A stretch of DNA of 64,000 nucleotides from Deltaproteobacteria bacterium (GCA_020633415.1 JACKDQ010000004.1:353975-417974); one strand, 5' to 3'. Counted from the first letter of the stretch, positions 18,551 through 26,991 are shown. The notes: generated from the letters alone by a model not told the origin. Translations and numbers: made by a program.

Positions 18551-18565
18551 ACACCTCTATCCGCT

Positions 18566-18580
18566 CGGGGTGACACCCCG
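18566..18580. promoter_or_regulatory. Inverted repeat upstream of the GGDEF gene
   Basis: CGGGGTG-A-CACCCCG is a perfect palindrome with 7-bp arms. It lies 16 bp from the start codon of the diguanylate cyclase gene (minus strand) and 17 bp beyond the ArsC gene end region. It could be an operator or a hairpin in the leader; no T-tract supports a terminator. Confidence 0.4.
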
Positions 18581-18598
18581 CGTCAATACTTAGTGGGT

Positions 18599-18949
18599 TT
18601 ACTCAAAAAGAGCTAGTACTTTTTCCGGTGGCCGACCGATCGCGGCGCGGCCACGGAAATAGACCAGCGGGCGCTCCATCAGAATCGGCCAGCGTTGGAT
18701 TGCCTCGGCGACCGCCCGGCTGCTGCTGCGCTCGCTTAACCCTGCGTCAGCAAATTCTTTTTCCTTGCGACGCACCAAGGCCAGCGGGGGCTGATCCAGC
18801 GCGTCGAGCAATCGCTCGAGCGCTTCGGCCGATGGTGGTGCGTCCAGATAGCGGACCACCAGCGGTGCGAAGCCGTGTTGCTCGAGCAGCGCCAGGGTCT
18901 GGCGACTCTTGCTGCAGCGTGGGTTGTGATAGATCGTCGGCTGTTCCAT
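18599..18949 (-). CDS. arsC: ArsC-family arsenate reductase (glutaredoxin-dependent type)
   Basis: The 116-residue thioredoxin-fold protein has the family signature YHNPRCSKSRQTL with catalytic Cys12, and the ArsC-type loops (VVRYLDAPPS; F..RP.V). It reduces arsenate to arsenite with glutathione/glutaredoxin. YffB/Spx-like proteins share the fold, but the NPRCSKSR motif and length favour ArsC. No other ars gene is next to it. It ends 49 bp upstream of the GGDEF gene start on the same strand. Confidence 0.85.
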   Translation of the reverse strand: MEQPTIYHNPRCSKSRQTLALLEQHGFAPLVVRYLDAPPSAEALERLLDALDQPPLALVRRKEKEFADAGLSERSSSRAVAEAIQRWPILMERPLVYFRGRAAIGRPPEKVLALFE

Positions 18950-19067
18950 CGCTTGACTCGCCCCGTGGAGACCGCGTTGAACTATAGCCGCACTGCGACC
19001 GCTGCGCCAACGCCAGATCGCCTGCGCATTGCCATGTTAGTCTGCGCAGTCACAAGAGGTAGAACAT

Positions 19068-19400
19068 ATGGCGCTCGATCTCATCCACCAGATAAGCGGT
19101 CCGCTGGCCGAGGAAGCCGAATCCGATTTTGAGCGCGGTCTGTTTGCGGTGCTCGACAAGTTGCTGGCGAACGAACGCGATCAACTCCACGAGCTGATGG
19201 GTGGCTTTTTGCAGGCCACCCGCGACGCGCCGCTCTCGCCGAGCGGCAAGCTCTATGCCCTGTTGCTGTCCTGTTGCCTGGTCGCGCACCTCGAGGTGCC
19301 GTTGACGGTTACTCCAGCGGCGCTGCAGCGACTTTTGCGCCAAGCCTACAGCGATTTGCAGCAGGCGATCGCCGCCGGCGAGGTACCGGCCGAGGTCTGA
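19068..19400 (+). CDS. Hypothetical protein, 110 residues
   Basis: A small soluble, mostly helical protein with a good ribosome-binding site (AAGAGGT, seven bases before ATG). Acidic N-terminal half, and one Cys pair (SCC) in a hydrophobic helix (about 62-75). No recognised family. The stop is 2 bp before the start of the membrane protein at 19403, so the two are a translational pair. Confidence 0.6.
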   Translation: MALDLIHQISGPLAEEAESDFERGLFAVLDKLLANERDQLHELMGGFLQATRDAPLSPSGKLYALLLSCCLVAHLEVPLTVTPAALQRLLRQAYSDLQQAIAAGEVPAEV

Positions 19401-19402
19401 GC

Positions 19403-19729
19403 ATGCGAGGCCTGGCCGCCCTGTTGGCGATCGCTACCGCGAGCGTTGCGCTGATCGCAGTCGCTCTCGGCGAGCTGTTCCCATCGTTTCAAACCCTTGT
19501 CCGCTATCGCCTCGCGGCGTTGGCCCTGGGCTATGGTTTGCCCGTCTTTTCGCTGATCTCGGCACTGATGCTCTATCGCCTCGGGCGGCTTTTCGGTGTG
19601 AGCTTGTTGCTTTGCGCCGCGCTCACCGGCTGGCTGTACCAGCAGCGCGCTTTTTCAATGATTCTCGCCGCTGGGTTCGCGATTTCGGCGCTGTTGGCAT
19701 TGTGTTCCAAGTCGCCAACGCGGCGCTAA
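19403..19729 (+). CDS. Small membrane protein, 108 residues, unknown
   Basis: The start is the ATG right after the previous gene; reading further upstream would overlap that gene in another frame. The product is almost entirely hydrophobic, with about four membrane segments (about 4-24, 36-58, 62-80, 84-102) and a basic tail (KSPTRR), placing the C-terminus in the cytoplasm by the positive-inside rule. No family recognised. Probably works with the 110-residue partner upstream. Confidence 0.6.
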   Translation: MRGLAALLAIATASVALIAVALGELFPSFQTLVRYRLAALALGYGLPVFSLISALMLYRLGRLFGVSLLLCAALTGWLYQQRAFSMILAAGFAISALLALCSKSPTRR

Positions 19730-19839
19730 GCTGAGGCGTGCCGGCATGATCTTCACCCGCCACACGTAATAATTAGGGCGATTCGCAGTTTTCACTGTAA
19801 CCCCCGGCTCGCTTTTGAGTTTTAGACGGTGGAGGGTCG

Positions 19840-21798
19840 ATGTCGCCGACGAAGCGTGCACAACGAGGGGATCGTGATGCGTTCTCGCTGCTCTATCGGC
19901 GGCACTACCCCGAGCTGCTGCGGCGTGCGGTACGCCTTTTGGCGGACGAGGCTGCCGCGCTCGATATCGTCCAAGAGGCCAGTTTGCGGGCGATGGCGGC
20001 GATAGCCAAGACGGACGGTCGTTCGCTCAATTTTCGCGCCTGGATGTTTCGCATCGTCTCAAATCTCTGTTACCGCGAGCTGGCTCAACGCGCCCGGACA
20101 ACCAGCGACGATCGGCTGGTCGCGCTCGCGGCTGATCAGAGCCGGGTCGATGCCGCGACCATCGAACGGCAGCTGGCGGCGCTGGTCGCTGAGGCGCTCG
20201 ACCGACTACCTGCGCAATACCGTCAGATCTTGCTGCTGCGCGAGGTCGAAGCGCGCTCGTACCGCGAGCTGGCCGACCAGCTGGGCAAGTCTGAGCCGAT
20301 GGTCAAAGTTACGCTTCACCGCGCGCGACTGCGGTTCTCGGCGGCTTTTCTCTCGCTCTATCTGCTGCGCGATCGACCGACCGAATCTGACTGCGCGCCG
20401 CTCGGCGAGCTGCTGTGTGGCGGTGAGCTGCGCGAGCTGGAGCGCCATTTGGAAAACTGCGCGCGATGCCGTGGGCCGCAGTCGACGGCTCGACGGCACG
20501 TTGCCGAAGCGTTCGCCTTGTTGCCGATCTCTCCGGAGCTGTGGGGTGCGCTCAGCGGAGCTGCCGCCAGTGGTAGCCCAGCGGCCGCGACAAGTTCTGG
20601 CGCAGCGAGTGGTGCGCCTCCGACCGGCGCTTCGCTGGGCCTGTCTGCAGCGCCATGGGTTGGCGCGGCGCTGATCGCTGTTTTGGCCGTCGGGCTTTGG
20701 ATCGCCAAGCCAACCCGCAAACATTCGCCGACCTCACCCTGGCTGAGTTCGACGCCTGCGATCAAGGTCGCCGCTCGGCTGGACAGCGCGTCGCTGGCCA
20801 CGGCATCGCTCGCCCCAGCAGCGCCAGCTATAGCGCCGCCAGCTATAGCGCTGCCGCCAGCCACAGCGCTGCCGACGGGTCGTCTTGCGTCAAGACCCGC
20901 CGCGCTGCGGGCGCCGATCGATCGCTTCTCGGTCCAACCCACCACCGCAACCGTTGCGCGAAGACGGAACACTCGCTTGGCGGCTAGGCCTGCCAAGGCG
21001 CCAAACCCTTTGTTACCCGCACCGCTAGCCTTGCGGATCTACGCCCGAACCGGTGCGTTGATCGTCACTCGTCGCGACGAGCGCTTTGCCTATCGCACTG
21101 GACAGCCGCTCTACCTCGGCGATCGCCTGGAGACGCGCCCTTCGCATCAGGCTGTTTTGCGCTTTGCTGGCCATCAGTGGCTGGTGTTGCGTGGAAAGCT
21201 GCGGCTGCTGTCGGTTCCGCTCAAAGGGGAGGCGCCCGCCCAGCTCGAACTCGCGCTAAGCGCCGGCGAGATGCGCGGACAAGCTACGGCGCACGGTGCC
21301 GGGTTGGTGGTCGTCGCGCGCGACGAGCGGATTGACCTTGAGCAAGCCCGGTTTCGTTTGCGCCTTAGCGCAACAGGTGACGTGCGCGTCGAGGTTGTTT
21401 CCGGTCGAGCGACCGTTCGCGGCGATCACGCGCAGCGCACGATCGTCGCCGGCAGTGGCTGTACGCTGGGCGGCCGCGTTGGCTTTGCGCGCGCCTTGCT
21501 TGCCGCTCCGACACAGTTGCGACCGGTGCGCTGTCAAGGGCGGCTCGCACCACCGCTGAGTTGGCAGCCGGTGGCGGGTGCGCGACGTTATCTGGTGCGC
21601 GTGGGGCGCGACGCTGATTTCCTCCAAATCACCGAGCGGCGCTTGGTCGAGCGGCCCGGGTTTCGACCCAAGAGCAGTGCCGCGGGGCGCTATTTCTGGC
21701 AGGTGATCGCCATCGACACGGACGGCTGGGGATTGCCCTCTAAGGTTTACAGCTTCTACACGCTGCGAGGCGCTGGGGAGATCCGTCCCGATCGATAG
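19840..21798 (+). CDS. ECF sigma factor fused to zinc-finger, transmembrane and periplasmic FecR-like domains
   Basis: One 652-residue chain joins what are normally separate proteins. Residues 1-90 are sigma region 2 (RDAFSLLYRRHYPELL; WMFRIVSNLCYREL). Residues 108-168 are sigma region 4 (LDRLPAQYRQILLLREVE, RELADQLGKSEPMVKVTLHRAR). A zf-HC2-like HLENCARC (203-210) as in anti-sigma factors follows. An Ala/Ser-rich linker leads to one transmembrane helix (about 270-289) and basic residues. After a Pro/Ala linker come a FecR-like domain (about 395-555) and a C-terminal beta domain (LSWQPVAGARRYLVRV, about 573-645). This predicts a membrane-tethered sigma factor whose periplasmic part senses the envelope; release by proteolysis would be needed for access to most promoters (inference). 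GGAGGG precedes the ATG. Confidence 0.85.
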   Translation: MSPTKRAQRGDRDAFSLLYRRHYPELLRRAVRLLADEAAALDIVQEASLRAMAAIAKTDGRSLNFRAWMFRIVSNLCYRELAQRARTTSDDRLVALAADQSRVDAATIERQLAALVAEALDRLPAQYRQILLLREVEARSYRELADQLGKSEPMVKVTLHRARLRFSAAFLSLYLLRDRPTESDCAPLGELLCGGELRELERHLENCARCRGPQSTARRHVAEAFALLPISPELWGALSGAAASGSPAAATSSGAASGAPPTGASLGLSAAPWVGAALIAVLAVGLWIAKPTRKHSPTSPWLSSTPAIKVAARLDSASLATASLAPAAPAIAPPAIALPPATALPTGRLASRPAALRAPIDRFSVQPTTATVARRRNTRLAARPAKAPNPLLPAPLALRIYARTGALIVTRRDERFAYRTGQPLYLGDRLETRPSHQAVLRFAGHQWLVLRGKLRLLSVPLKGEAPAQLELALSAGEMRGQATAHGAGLVVVARDERIDLEQARFRLRLSATGDVRVEVVSGRATVRGDHAQRTIVAGSGCTLGGRVGFARALLAAPTQLRPVRCQGRLAPPLSWQPVAGARRYLVRVGRDADFLQITERRLVERPGFRPKSSAAGRYFWQVIAIDTDGWGLPSKVYSFYTLRGAGEIRPDR

Positions 21799-21901
21799 GG
21801 GCAGCGACAGAGCGGCCGGGACGTTTGGTCGATAGTCTCGCCGGCGTGCGCGAAGGCAGCTTGCGTTTGACTGCCCGGCGTCGTCGAGCGACGATGCGCA
21901 A

Positions 21902-23956
21902 ATGGCAGAGCTACGTCCCTATCCATTTCCGCTACTGATCGAACGCATGTTCGGTGAGCTAGCGGCTCAAGACAAGATCTTCGACCTTCCGCGTCGGCGT
22001 TTCGTTTGTGGTGATCCGGCTCGCGATACGTCGGTCGTCTTTCACGGTCGCCGCGCAGCCACGCCATTCGGTCCGGCCGCGGGCCCGCAATCTCAGCTCG
22101 CGCAGAATATCGTGCTCTCGTTTCTCGTCGGGGGGCGGATTATCGAGCTCAAGACCGTGCAGATCAAAGACGAGCTCGAGATTCCGCGACCGTGCATCGA
22201 CATGCAGACCATCGGCTTCAACGTCGAATGGTCGCAGGAATTAAAGCTTGAGCAATCGGCGCGCGAATACGTCAAAGCGTCGATGCTGATCGAGATGCTC
22301 AGGCAATCCGGTTTGCTCGGTTTTTCCGCGCCGTTTGGCGCGGTGATTTATGACATGAGTGTTGGCTACGACCTCGCGGGGATCACCAGCCCGCCAGTGC
22401 GGCGTTTCCTCGATACGATGCTTGACGCGTCGGCGCTGATCGAAGAGTACCGCGCAAAAATTCCACGACAGTTTCGCCGCTACGCCGATCTAGACTTCGC
22501 CGCGAGAATATCTAACACGCTGACTTTGTCGACGTTTCATGGTTGTCCCCCCGATGAAATCGAACGCATTGTCGACTTTTTGCTGCGTGAATACGACCTG
22601 CACTGCATCATCAAGCTCAATCCGACGCTGCTTGGTCCCGAGCGGATGAAGGAGCTGCTGCACGACAAGCTCGGCTACGACGAGCTGCGCGTGCCGACCA
22701 GCGCGTTTGACAACGATACCAAATGGGACCAAGCGGTTGACTTCGTTGGCCGCCTCGGTGAGACCGCAGCGCAGCGCGGACTCGGATTTGGTGTCAAGTT
22801 CACCAACACGTTGATCGTCGAGAACCATCGCGACTTTTTTCCGGGCAGTGAGCGCGAGATGTACATGTCGGGGCCGCCGCTTCACGTCCTGGCGATCTCG
22901 CTGGTCGAGCAGTTTCGCGAACGGTTTGCCGATCAGTATACGGTCTCATTCTCCGCGGGCATCGACCGCAAAAACTTTGCCGACGCTGTTGCCTGCGGAC
23001 TGACGCCGGTTACGGCCTGCAGCGACTTGCTCAAACCTTCGGGTTACGCGCGCGCACACGGCTATTTCGACGAGCTATACCGCAGGATGAAGGACGTCGG
23101 CGCCCGCGACATCGACACTTTTGTGTTGCTCTGCCACGGGCAAGGGCGACAAACGGTCGACGAGATCGTCGACGATCCGCAGCTACAGCAGCAATGGCTC
23201 GCCGCATTGACCGAGCCGGGCGCGCATCCGCGCGATGTGATCGGCGCTCAACGCTTCGACCAATGGGTGGCGGCAACCAAGCAACGCAACAGTGCGCTTT
23301 ACGCTGCAGAGGCGCGCGACGACGCGCGCTACCATCGAGCCCAAAATAGCAAGCCGCCCAAAAAGATTGGCAGTCGCTTGGTGCTGCTCGATTGCATCAG
23401 TTGCGACAAGTGTGTGCCGGTTTGTCCCAACGACGCCAACTTCACATTTGTCTTACCTCGGGGACCGATCGACGTGCTCAAGGCGCGCTGCGAGGACGGC
23501 CATTGGCTGCTTTCGACGGCCGAGCCGCTCGAAGTTAAGCAGGCCCATCAGATCGGCAACTTTGCCGATTTCTGCAATGAGTGCGGAAACTGCGACATCT
23601 TCTGTCCCGAAGATGGCGGGCCCTATGCGATCAAGCCGCGCTTCTTTGGCTCGTTGGCGGACTTTGAGACGTTTACCAGTCATGATGGCTTCGTGTTTGC
23701 CACGCGCGATGGGTTGCTCGTGCTGTGCGGCCGCTTTTCCGGCAACGACTATCGTGTCGAGTTGCGGGCGCCTACCGAGCATCGCTACGTCGGTCAGGGT
23801 TTCGACGTCACCTTTGACCCCGCGCAGATCGAGCGTACGATCGCCGGCCACGCGGAGGACGAGGTTGACCTGACCTATCACACCTTGCTCGTGGCGATTC
23901 ATCGCGCTGTCGTTGCGGCGCCGACGCAAAATTACGTCGCATTGTTGGCGAAGTAA
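21902..23956 (+). CDS. Shortened YgfK-like iron-sulfur protein (putative selenate reductase subunit family)
   Basis: The 684-residue protein matches E. coli YgfK (about 1030 residues) at both ends. The N-terminal dihydroorotate-dehydrogenase-like part has GPAAGPQSQLAQNIV, GGRIIELKTVQI, STFHGCPPDEIE and KLNPTLLG. The C-terminal part has two ferredoxin-type clusters (Cys498/501/504/508 and Cys558/561/564/568). The central GltD-like FAD/NADPH domain of YgfK is missing: the chain passes from the barrel to the clusters with about 60 linking residues. In E. coli, ygfK sits with xdhD, ygfM and ssnA in purine metabolism; the biochemical role of YgfK is not settled. Here electrons must come from another partner, or go to one. 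The gene ends 14 bp before the tandem array. Confidence 0.85.
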   Translation: MAELRPYPFPLLIERMFGELAAQDKIFDLPRRRFVCGDPARDTSVVFHGRRAATPFGPAAGPQSQLAQNIVLSFLVGGRIIELKTVQIKDELEIPRPCIDMQTIGFNVEWSQELKLEQSAREYVKASMLIEMLRQSGLLGFSAPFGAVIYDMSVGYDLAGITSPPVRRFLDTMLDASALIEEYRAKIPRQFRRYADLDFAARISNTLTLSTFHGCPPDEIERIVDFLLREYDLHCIIKLNPTLLGPERMKELLHDKLGYDELRVPTSAFDNDTKWDQAVDFVGRLGETAAQRGLGFGVKFTNTLIVENHRDFFPGSEREMYMSGPPLHVLAISLVEQFRERFADQYTVSFSAGIDRKNFADAVACGLTPVTACSDLLKPSGYARAHGYFDELYRRMKDVGARDIDTFVLLCHGQGRQTVDEIVDDPQLQQQWLAALTEPGAHPRDVIGAQRFDQWVAATKQRNSALYAAEARDDARYHRAQNSKPPKKIGSRLVLLDCISCDKCVPVCPNDANFTFVLPRGPIDVLKARCEDGHWLLSTAEPLEVKQAHQIGNFADFCNECGNCDIFCPEDGGPYAIKPRFFGSLADFETFTSHDGFVFATRDGLLVLCGRFSGNDYRVELRAPTEHRYVGQGFDVTFDPAQIERTIAGHAEDEVDLTYHTLLVAIHRAVVAAPTQNYVALLAK

Positions 23957-23970
23957 CGGGCGGTAAGAAA

Positions 23971-24476
23971 TATGAAGAGGTAAGGCCACGCCGTGGGTTG
24001 TTTCGACGGCGGCGGGCCGGACTATGAAGAGGTAAGGCCACGCCGTGGGTTGTTTCGACGGCGGCGGGCCGGACTATGAAGAGGTAAAGGCCACGCCGTG
24101 GGTTGTTTCGACGGCGGCGGGCCGGACTATGAAGGCAAGGCCATAGTAATTTCGACGACGGGCCGGACTATGAAGGTAAACCCGCCTGATTCATTTCGAC
24201 GGCGGCGGGCGGACTATGAAAGGTAAAGAGCCCGCCGTGCGGTTGTTTTCGACGGCGGCGGGCCGGACTATGAAGAGGTAAGGCCACGCCGTGGGTTGTT
24301 TCGACGGCGGCGGGCCGGACTATGAAGAGGTAAGGCCACGCCGTGGGTTGTTTCCACGGCGGCGGGCCGGACTATGAAGAGGTAAGGCCACGCCGTGGGT
24401 TGTTTCGACGGCGGCGGGCCGGACTATGAAGAGGTAAGGCCACGCCGTGGGTTGTTTCCACGGCGGCGGGCCGGAC
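23971..24476. repeat. Tandem array of ten units, mostly 52 bp, between convergent genes
   Basis: Units begin with TATGAAGAGG at 23971, 24023, 24075, 24128, (degenerate) 24169, 24215, then 24269, 24321, 24373 and 24425. Spacings are 52, 52, 53, 41, 46, 54, 52, 52, 52 and 52 bp. The full unit contains GCCACGCCGTGGG and GGCGGCGGGCCGGAC. In units 8 and 10, CGCCGTGG and CCACGGCG can form a perfect 8-bp stem around GTTGTTT; in the others one base differs. The outer units are nearly identical while the three central units are diverged. As 52 is not a multiple of three, the array cannot encode a peptide repeat. There are no unique spacers, so it is not CRISPR. Confidence 0.95.
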
Positions 24477-25792
24477 TATACTGTCGGTAGCGAGATGTGG
24501 ACTTCGCCAGGCAGTACCGACAGCGCGCCACGGCAGCGGCGGATCAGCAGGCGACTGACCTGAAGGTTCGATTCGAGGATATCGTCGGCAGCGAATAAAG
24601 CGGTCAACGGGATCTCGAGTGTATTCGCCGAGGCGGCGGATGCGTCGCCGAAGCGGATGCCGATGTTGGCCCGCGTCCCAGTCGAGCTGCCCTCGATCGA
24701 AATCCGCCCGTCGTCGGGTGTGTGGCTAATCGTGCTGCGAAAGATGCCCATCAGCGCCTGCAAAAAGGCGTGGCGGTCCGTAGCGATTTCGATGTTGTCG
24801 GCGACAGCGATGTGAACTTCGCGATGACCGAAGTCGTTGTCGAAGGAGATCATCCGCGCCGCGGCCCGCAGCAGCGGGGCCAGAGGCTGGGGGCGTAGCT
24901 GGATGTCTTCTGCGTTGGTTGCCGCGTGGTCGTGAACTTCGCGCAAGAAGGCTCGCGTTGTGGCGAATCCGTCGACTGCCGATTGAGCGATCTGGCTGAG
25001 CTCCGGGTCCGAATCGGTGATCGAGACGATCGAGTCCATTTCCGCGAGGCACTTGTCGATCAATCCGGACAGGGCGCCTGTAACCCGGCCGATCGCCGCC
25101 AAACGTTCGCGACCGAGGATCTGCTCCTGCTGTTGGCGCAGCTTGTTGAGCGCAAAGCGCTGCCGCATACGCTGGGCGCGAAACTCGGTCAGCGCCGAAT
25201 CGAAGGCGTATTCGACGTGCAGCGCGTCGTGGGCCTTGGAGAGCGCATCGACCACCGCGGCGATCGGCTCGCTCGGATCGATCACGCGGATCGCATCCCA
25301 GGTGTTGATCGCTGCGAGCAGCGCTTCTTTGTGCCTTATGCCGCCGAAGATCACCGGTCGGCCCGGACGGGCACGTCGTGACGCCTGATGCAGCGACGCT
25401 TCCTGATGTTCATCGAACATGTCGGCATGGGTCAGCACGAGCACCGCCGGCCCTTCAAGTTCGCGCAAGTCGCAATCGGCGAGGGTGATCAGCGTCGCCT
25501 GATCGGGTAGTTCGGCGCGCAGGTCATTGGCCAGCTTGGCGGTCGCATCGTTGGCCAGCCAGTAGATCGGTGCCACGGGATAGCGCGCACGAAAGCCCTC
25601 CACCGAGATACTCAGCGGTGTGTGCTCGTCATCGGTGCCGGTCCGATCGAATTGCTGTGTGCGCAGACCGTCGTCCAGGTCGAGCATTGAGGCCGTCTGA
25701 CCGAGCACTTCATTGATCTCTGTTTGGGTGTCGATCTGGTCAAAACGACTACTCGTCGTCGTTGGCGTAACGTCTTCGTCGAAAGAGTTCAT
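24476..25792 (-). CDS. Pseudo-receiver plus histidine-kinase-like protein lacking the phospho-acceptor His
   Basis: This 438-residue cytosolic protein has an acidic N-terminus, a receiver-like but degenerate region (about 72-190; PIYWLANDA, VLVLTHADMF) and a dimerisation helix reading ERLAAIGRVTGALSG (229-243). Aligned with its neighbour's ERLVAVGRTAAGIAH, the phosphorylatable His is replaced by Gly243. An HATPase-like C-terminal domain follows, with degraded N-box and G-boxes. It is therefore probably not an active kinase but a structural or allosteric partner of the upstream protein, whose stop it overlaps by 4 bp (ATGA). Its own stop codon lies in the last bases of the 52-bp repeat array. 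Confidence 0.75.
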   Translation of the reverse strand: MNSFDEDVTPTTTSSRFDQIDTQTEINEVLGQTASMLDLDDGLRTQQFDRTGTDDEHTPLSISVEGFRARYPVAPIYWLANDATAKLANDLRAELPDQATLITLADCDLRELEGPAVLVLTHADMFDEHQEASLHQASRRARPGRPVIFGGIRHKEALLAAINTWDAIRVIDPSEPIAAVVDALSKAHDALHVEYAFDSALTEFRAQRMRQRFALNKLRQQQEQILGRERLAAIGRVTGALSGLIDKCLAEMDSIVSITDSDPELSQIAQSAVDGFATTRAFLREVHDHAATNAEDIQLRPQPLAPLLRAAARMISFDNDFGHREVHIAVADNIEIATDRHAFLQALMGIFRSTISHTPDDGRISIEGSSTGTRANIGIRFGDASAASANTLEIPLTALFAADDILESNLQVSRLLIRRCRGALSVLPGEVHISLPTV

Positions 25793-26991
25793 GCTGTGGC
25801 TCCGATACGCTGCGGCAGTTGAAGTAGCACGCGCGCGCGCTTGTCAGCGGTCGAAACATTCAGCCGCCCACCTTGCGATTCGGCGGCGAGCAGCGCGACC
25901 TGCAGACTCAGTCCGGGTGCAGATGGTTCGAACTCTCCGAGGGTCGGGATCTGTGTTGTCGGGTCCTTCTCTGCACCAAACTCGAGCTCGAATTGTGCGT
26001 CGCCGTGTTCTCCCAGCGAAACGGCAAGGCGTTTGGTTCCCGTCGGTGTGCCGACTTCGCTGGCGAAGCGCAGCATGCCGAGCAGTGCTTGACGAATTGC
26101 CGGAAGATCGAACGAGAGGTTTTCCGCTTCGCTGGCGACGCTGACGTCAAGCTGCTGATCCTTTGCGTCGTCGAGGGTGCGCCATGAACCGATCACATGC
26201 TCGAGCAGCGCGCAAACATCGACGCTCTGAGCGATCAGTCGGTCACGACCAGGTTGCGCCAGGCGGTGGAGGCATTCGAGCAGCTCGAGCAGCGAGAGGC
26301 TGCTCGTCTGCGCACGCTCGGCTGCGGCCAACGAGGCGTCGGTTGCGCCGTTTTCTCGCAACGCGTCGAGCAGAACCGCTGCGATCGCTGCCTGAGTTCG
26401 CACGCTGTGGGCGATGCCGGCGGCGGTGCGACCGACGGCGACCAGGCGCTCGGCCGTTACCAGGTTGCGCTGCGCATCCGCAATATGCAGGTGCGTGCGA
26501 TAGAGGTCTTCGTTCTGCTCGCGGAGCTTGGCCAACACCGTGCGGAGTGCGTTGCGCATCCAGCACAGACGCATTGACTCGCTGACCACGGCGCGCATCT
26601 CATCCGCGTTAAATGGCTTGAGCATGAAGCGGTAGACTTCTCCGCGGTTGATCGCATCGACCATTGGTTCGACATCGGAGTAGCCGGTCAACACGATGCG
26701 GACGGTGCTCGGGTGCAGCACCGCGACGACCGCCAACAGGTCTACGCCGGTCATCTGCGGCATGCGTTGGTCGGCGATGATCAGATCGACGGGGCCGCGA
26801 GATTCGAGTAGCGCTACGGCGTCTGCCCCATTGATCGCCGTGGAGACTTCGTATTCGTCCTCGAGCAGCGTTTCGAGGACGTCCAAGTTGTCCTGCTCGT
26901 CATCAACGATCATCACGCGGTTAGGGCGCGCGATGTCGATCGACAGCTCGCGCGCCTCCGCTTCGAGGACGGAAAGGTCGACGGAACTCAT
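25789..26991 (-). CDS. Response-regulator/histidine-kinase hybrid
   Basis: The 400-residue protein begins with an intact receiver domain (about 24-140; acidic pair D30/D31, phospho-acceptor D74 in LIIADQRMP, T102 and K125 in FMLKPF). A coiled linker and HisKA-like helix with ERLVAVGRTAAGIAHS (candidate His195) follow, then a weak ATPase-like domain (about 280-400). The N-box Asn is not recognisable (ALLGMLRFASE), so ATP binding is doubtful. The start is the ATG of MSSVDL, with GAGG upstream; an earlier in-frame TTG would add 14 residues. The receiver resembles RpfG/HD-GYP-associated and other output-poor receivers. It is followed by a 4-bp-overlapping homologous partner, and the two probably heterodimerise. 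Confidence 0.8.
   Translation of the reverse strand: MSSVDLSVLEAEARELSIDIARPNRVMIVDDEQDNLDVLETLLEDEYEVSTAINGADAVALLESRGPVDLIIADQRMPQMTGVDLLAVVAVLHPSTVRIVLTGYSDVEPMVDAINRGEVYRFMLKPFNADEMRAVVSESMRLCWMRNALRTVLAKLREQNEDLYRTHLHIADAQRNLVTAERLVAVGRTAAGIAHSVRTQAAIAAVLLDALRENGATDASLAAAERAQTSSLSLLELLECLHRLAQPGRDRLIAQSVDVCALLEHVIGSWRTLDDAKDQQLDVSVASEAENLSFDLPAIRQALLGMLRFASEVGTPTGTKRLAVSLGEHGDAQFELEFGAEKDPTTQIPTLGEFEPSAPGLSLQVALLAAESQGGRLNVSTADKRARVLLQLPQRIGATA

Noticed and set aside
18599..18949. Arsenic-resistance operon
   Set aside because: An ArsC-like gene here and an ArsA-like ATPase 13 kb away are not linked with arsB, arsR or arsM; the ArsA-type ATPase has a single domain and no arsenic context.
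23971..24476. CRISPR array
   Set aside because: Units are directly abutting 52-bp tandem copies; there are no variable spacers between short repeats and no cas genes nearby.
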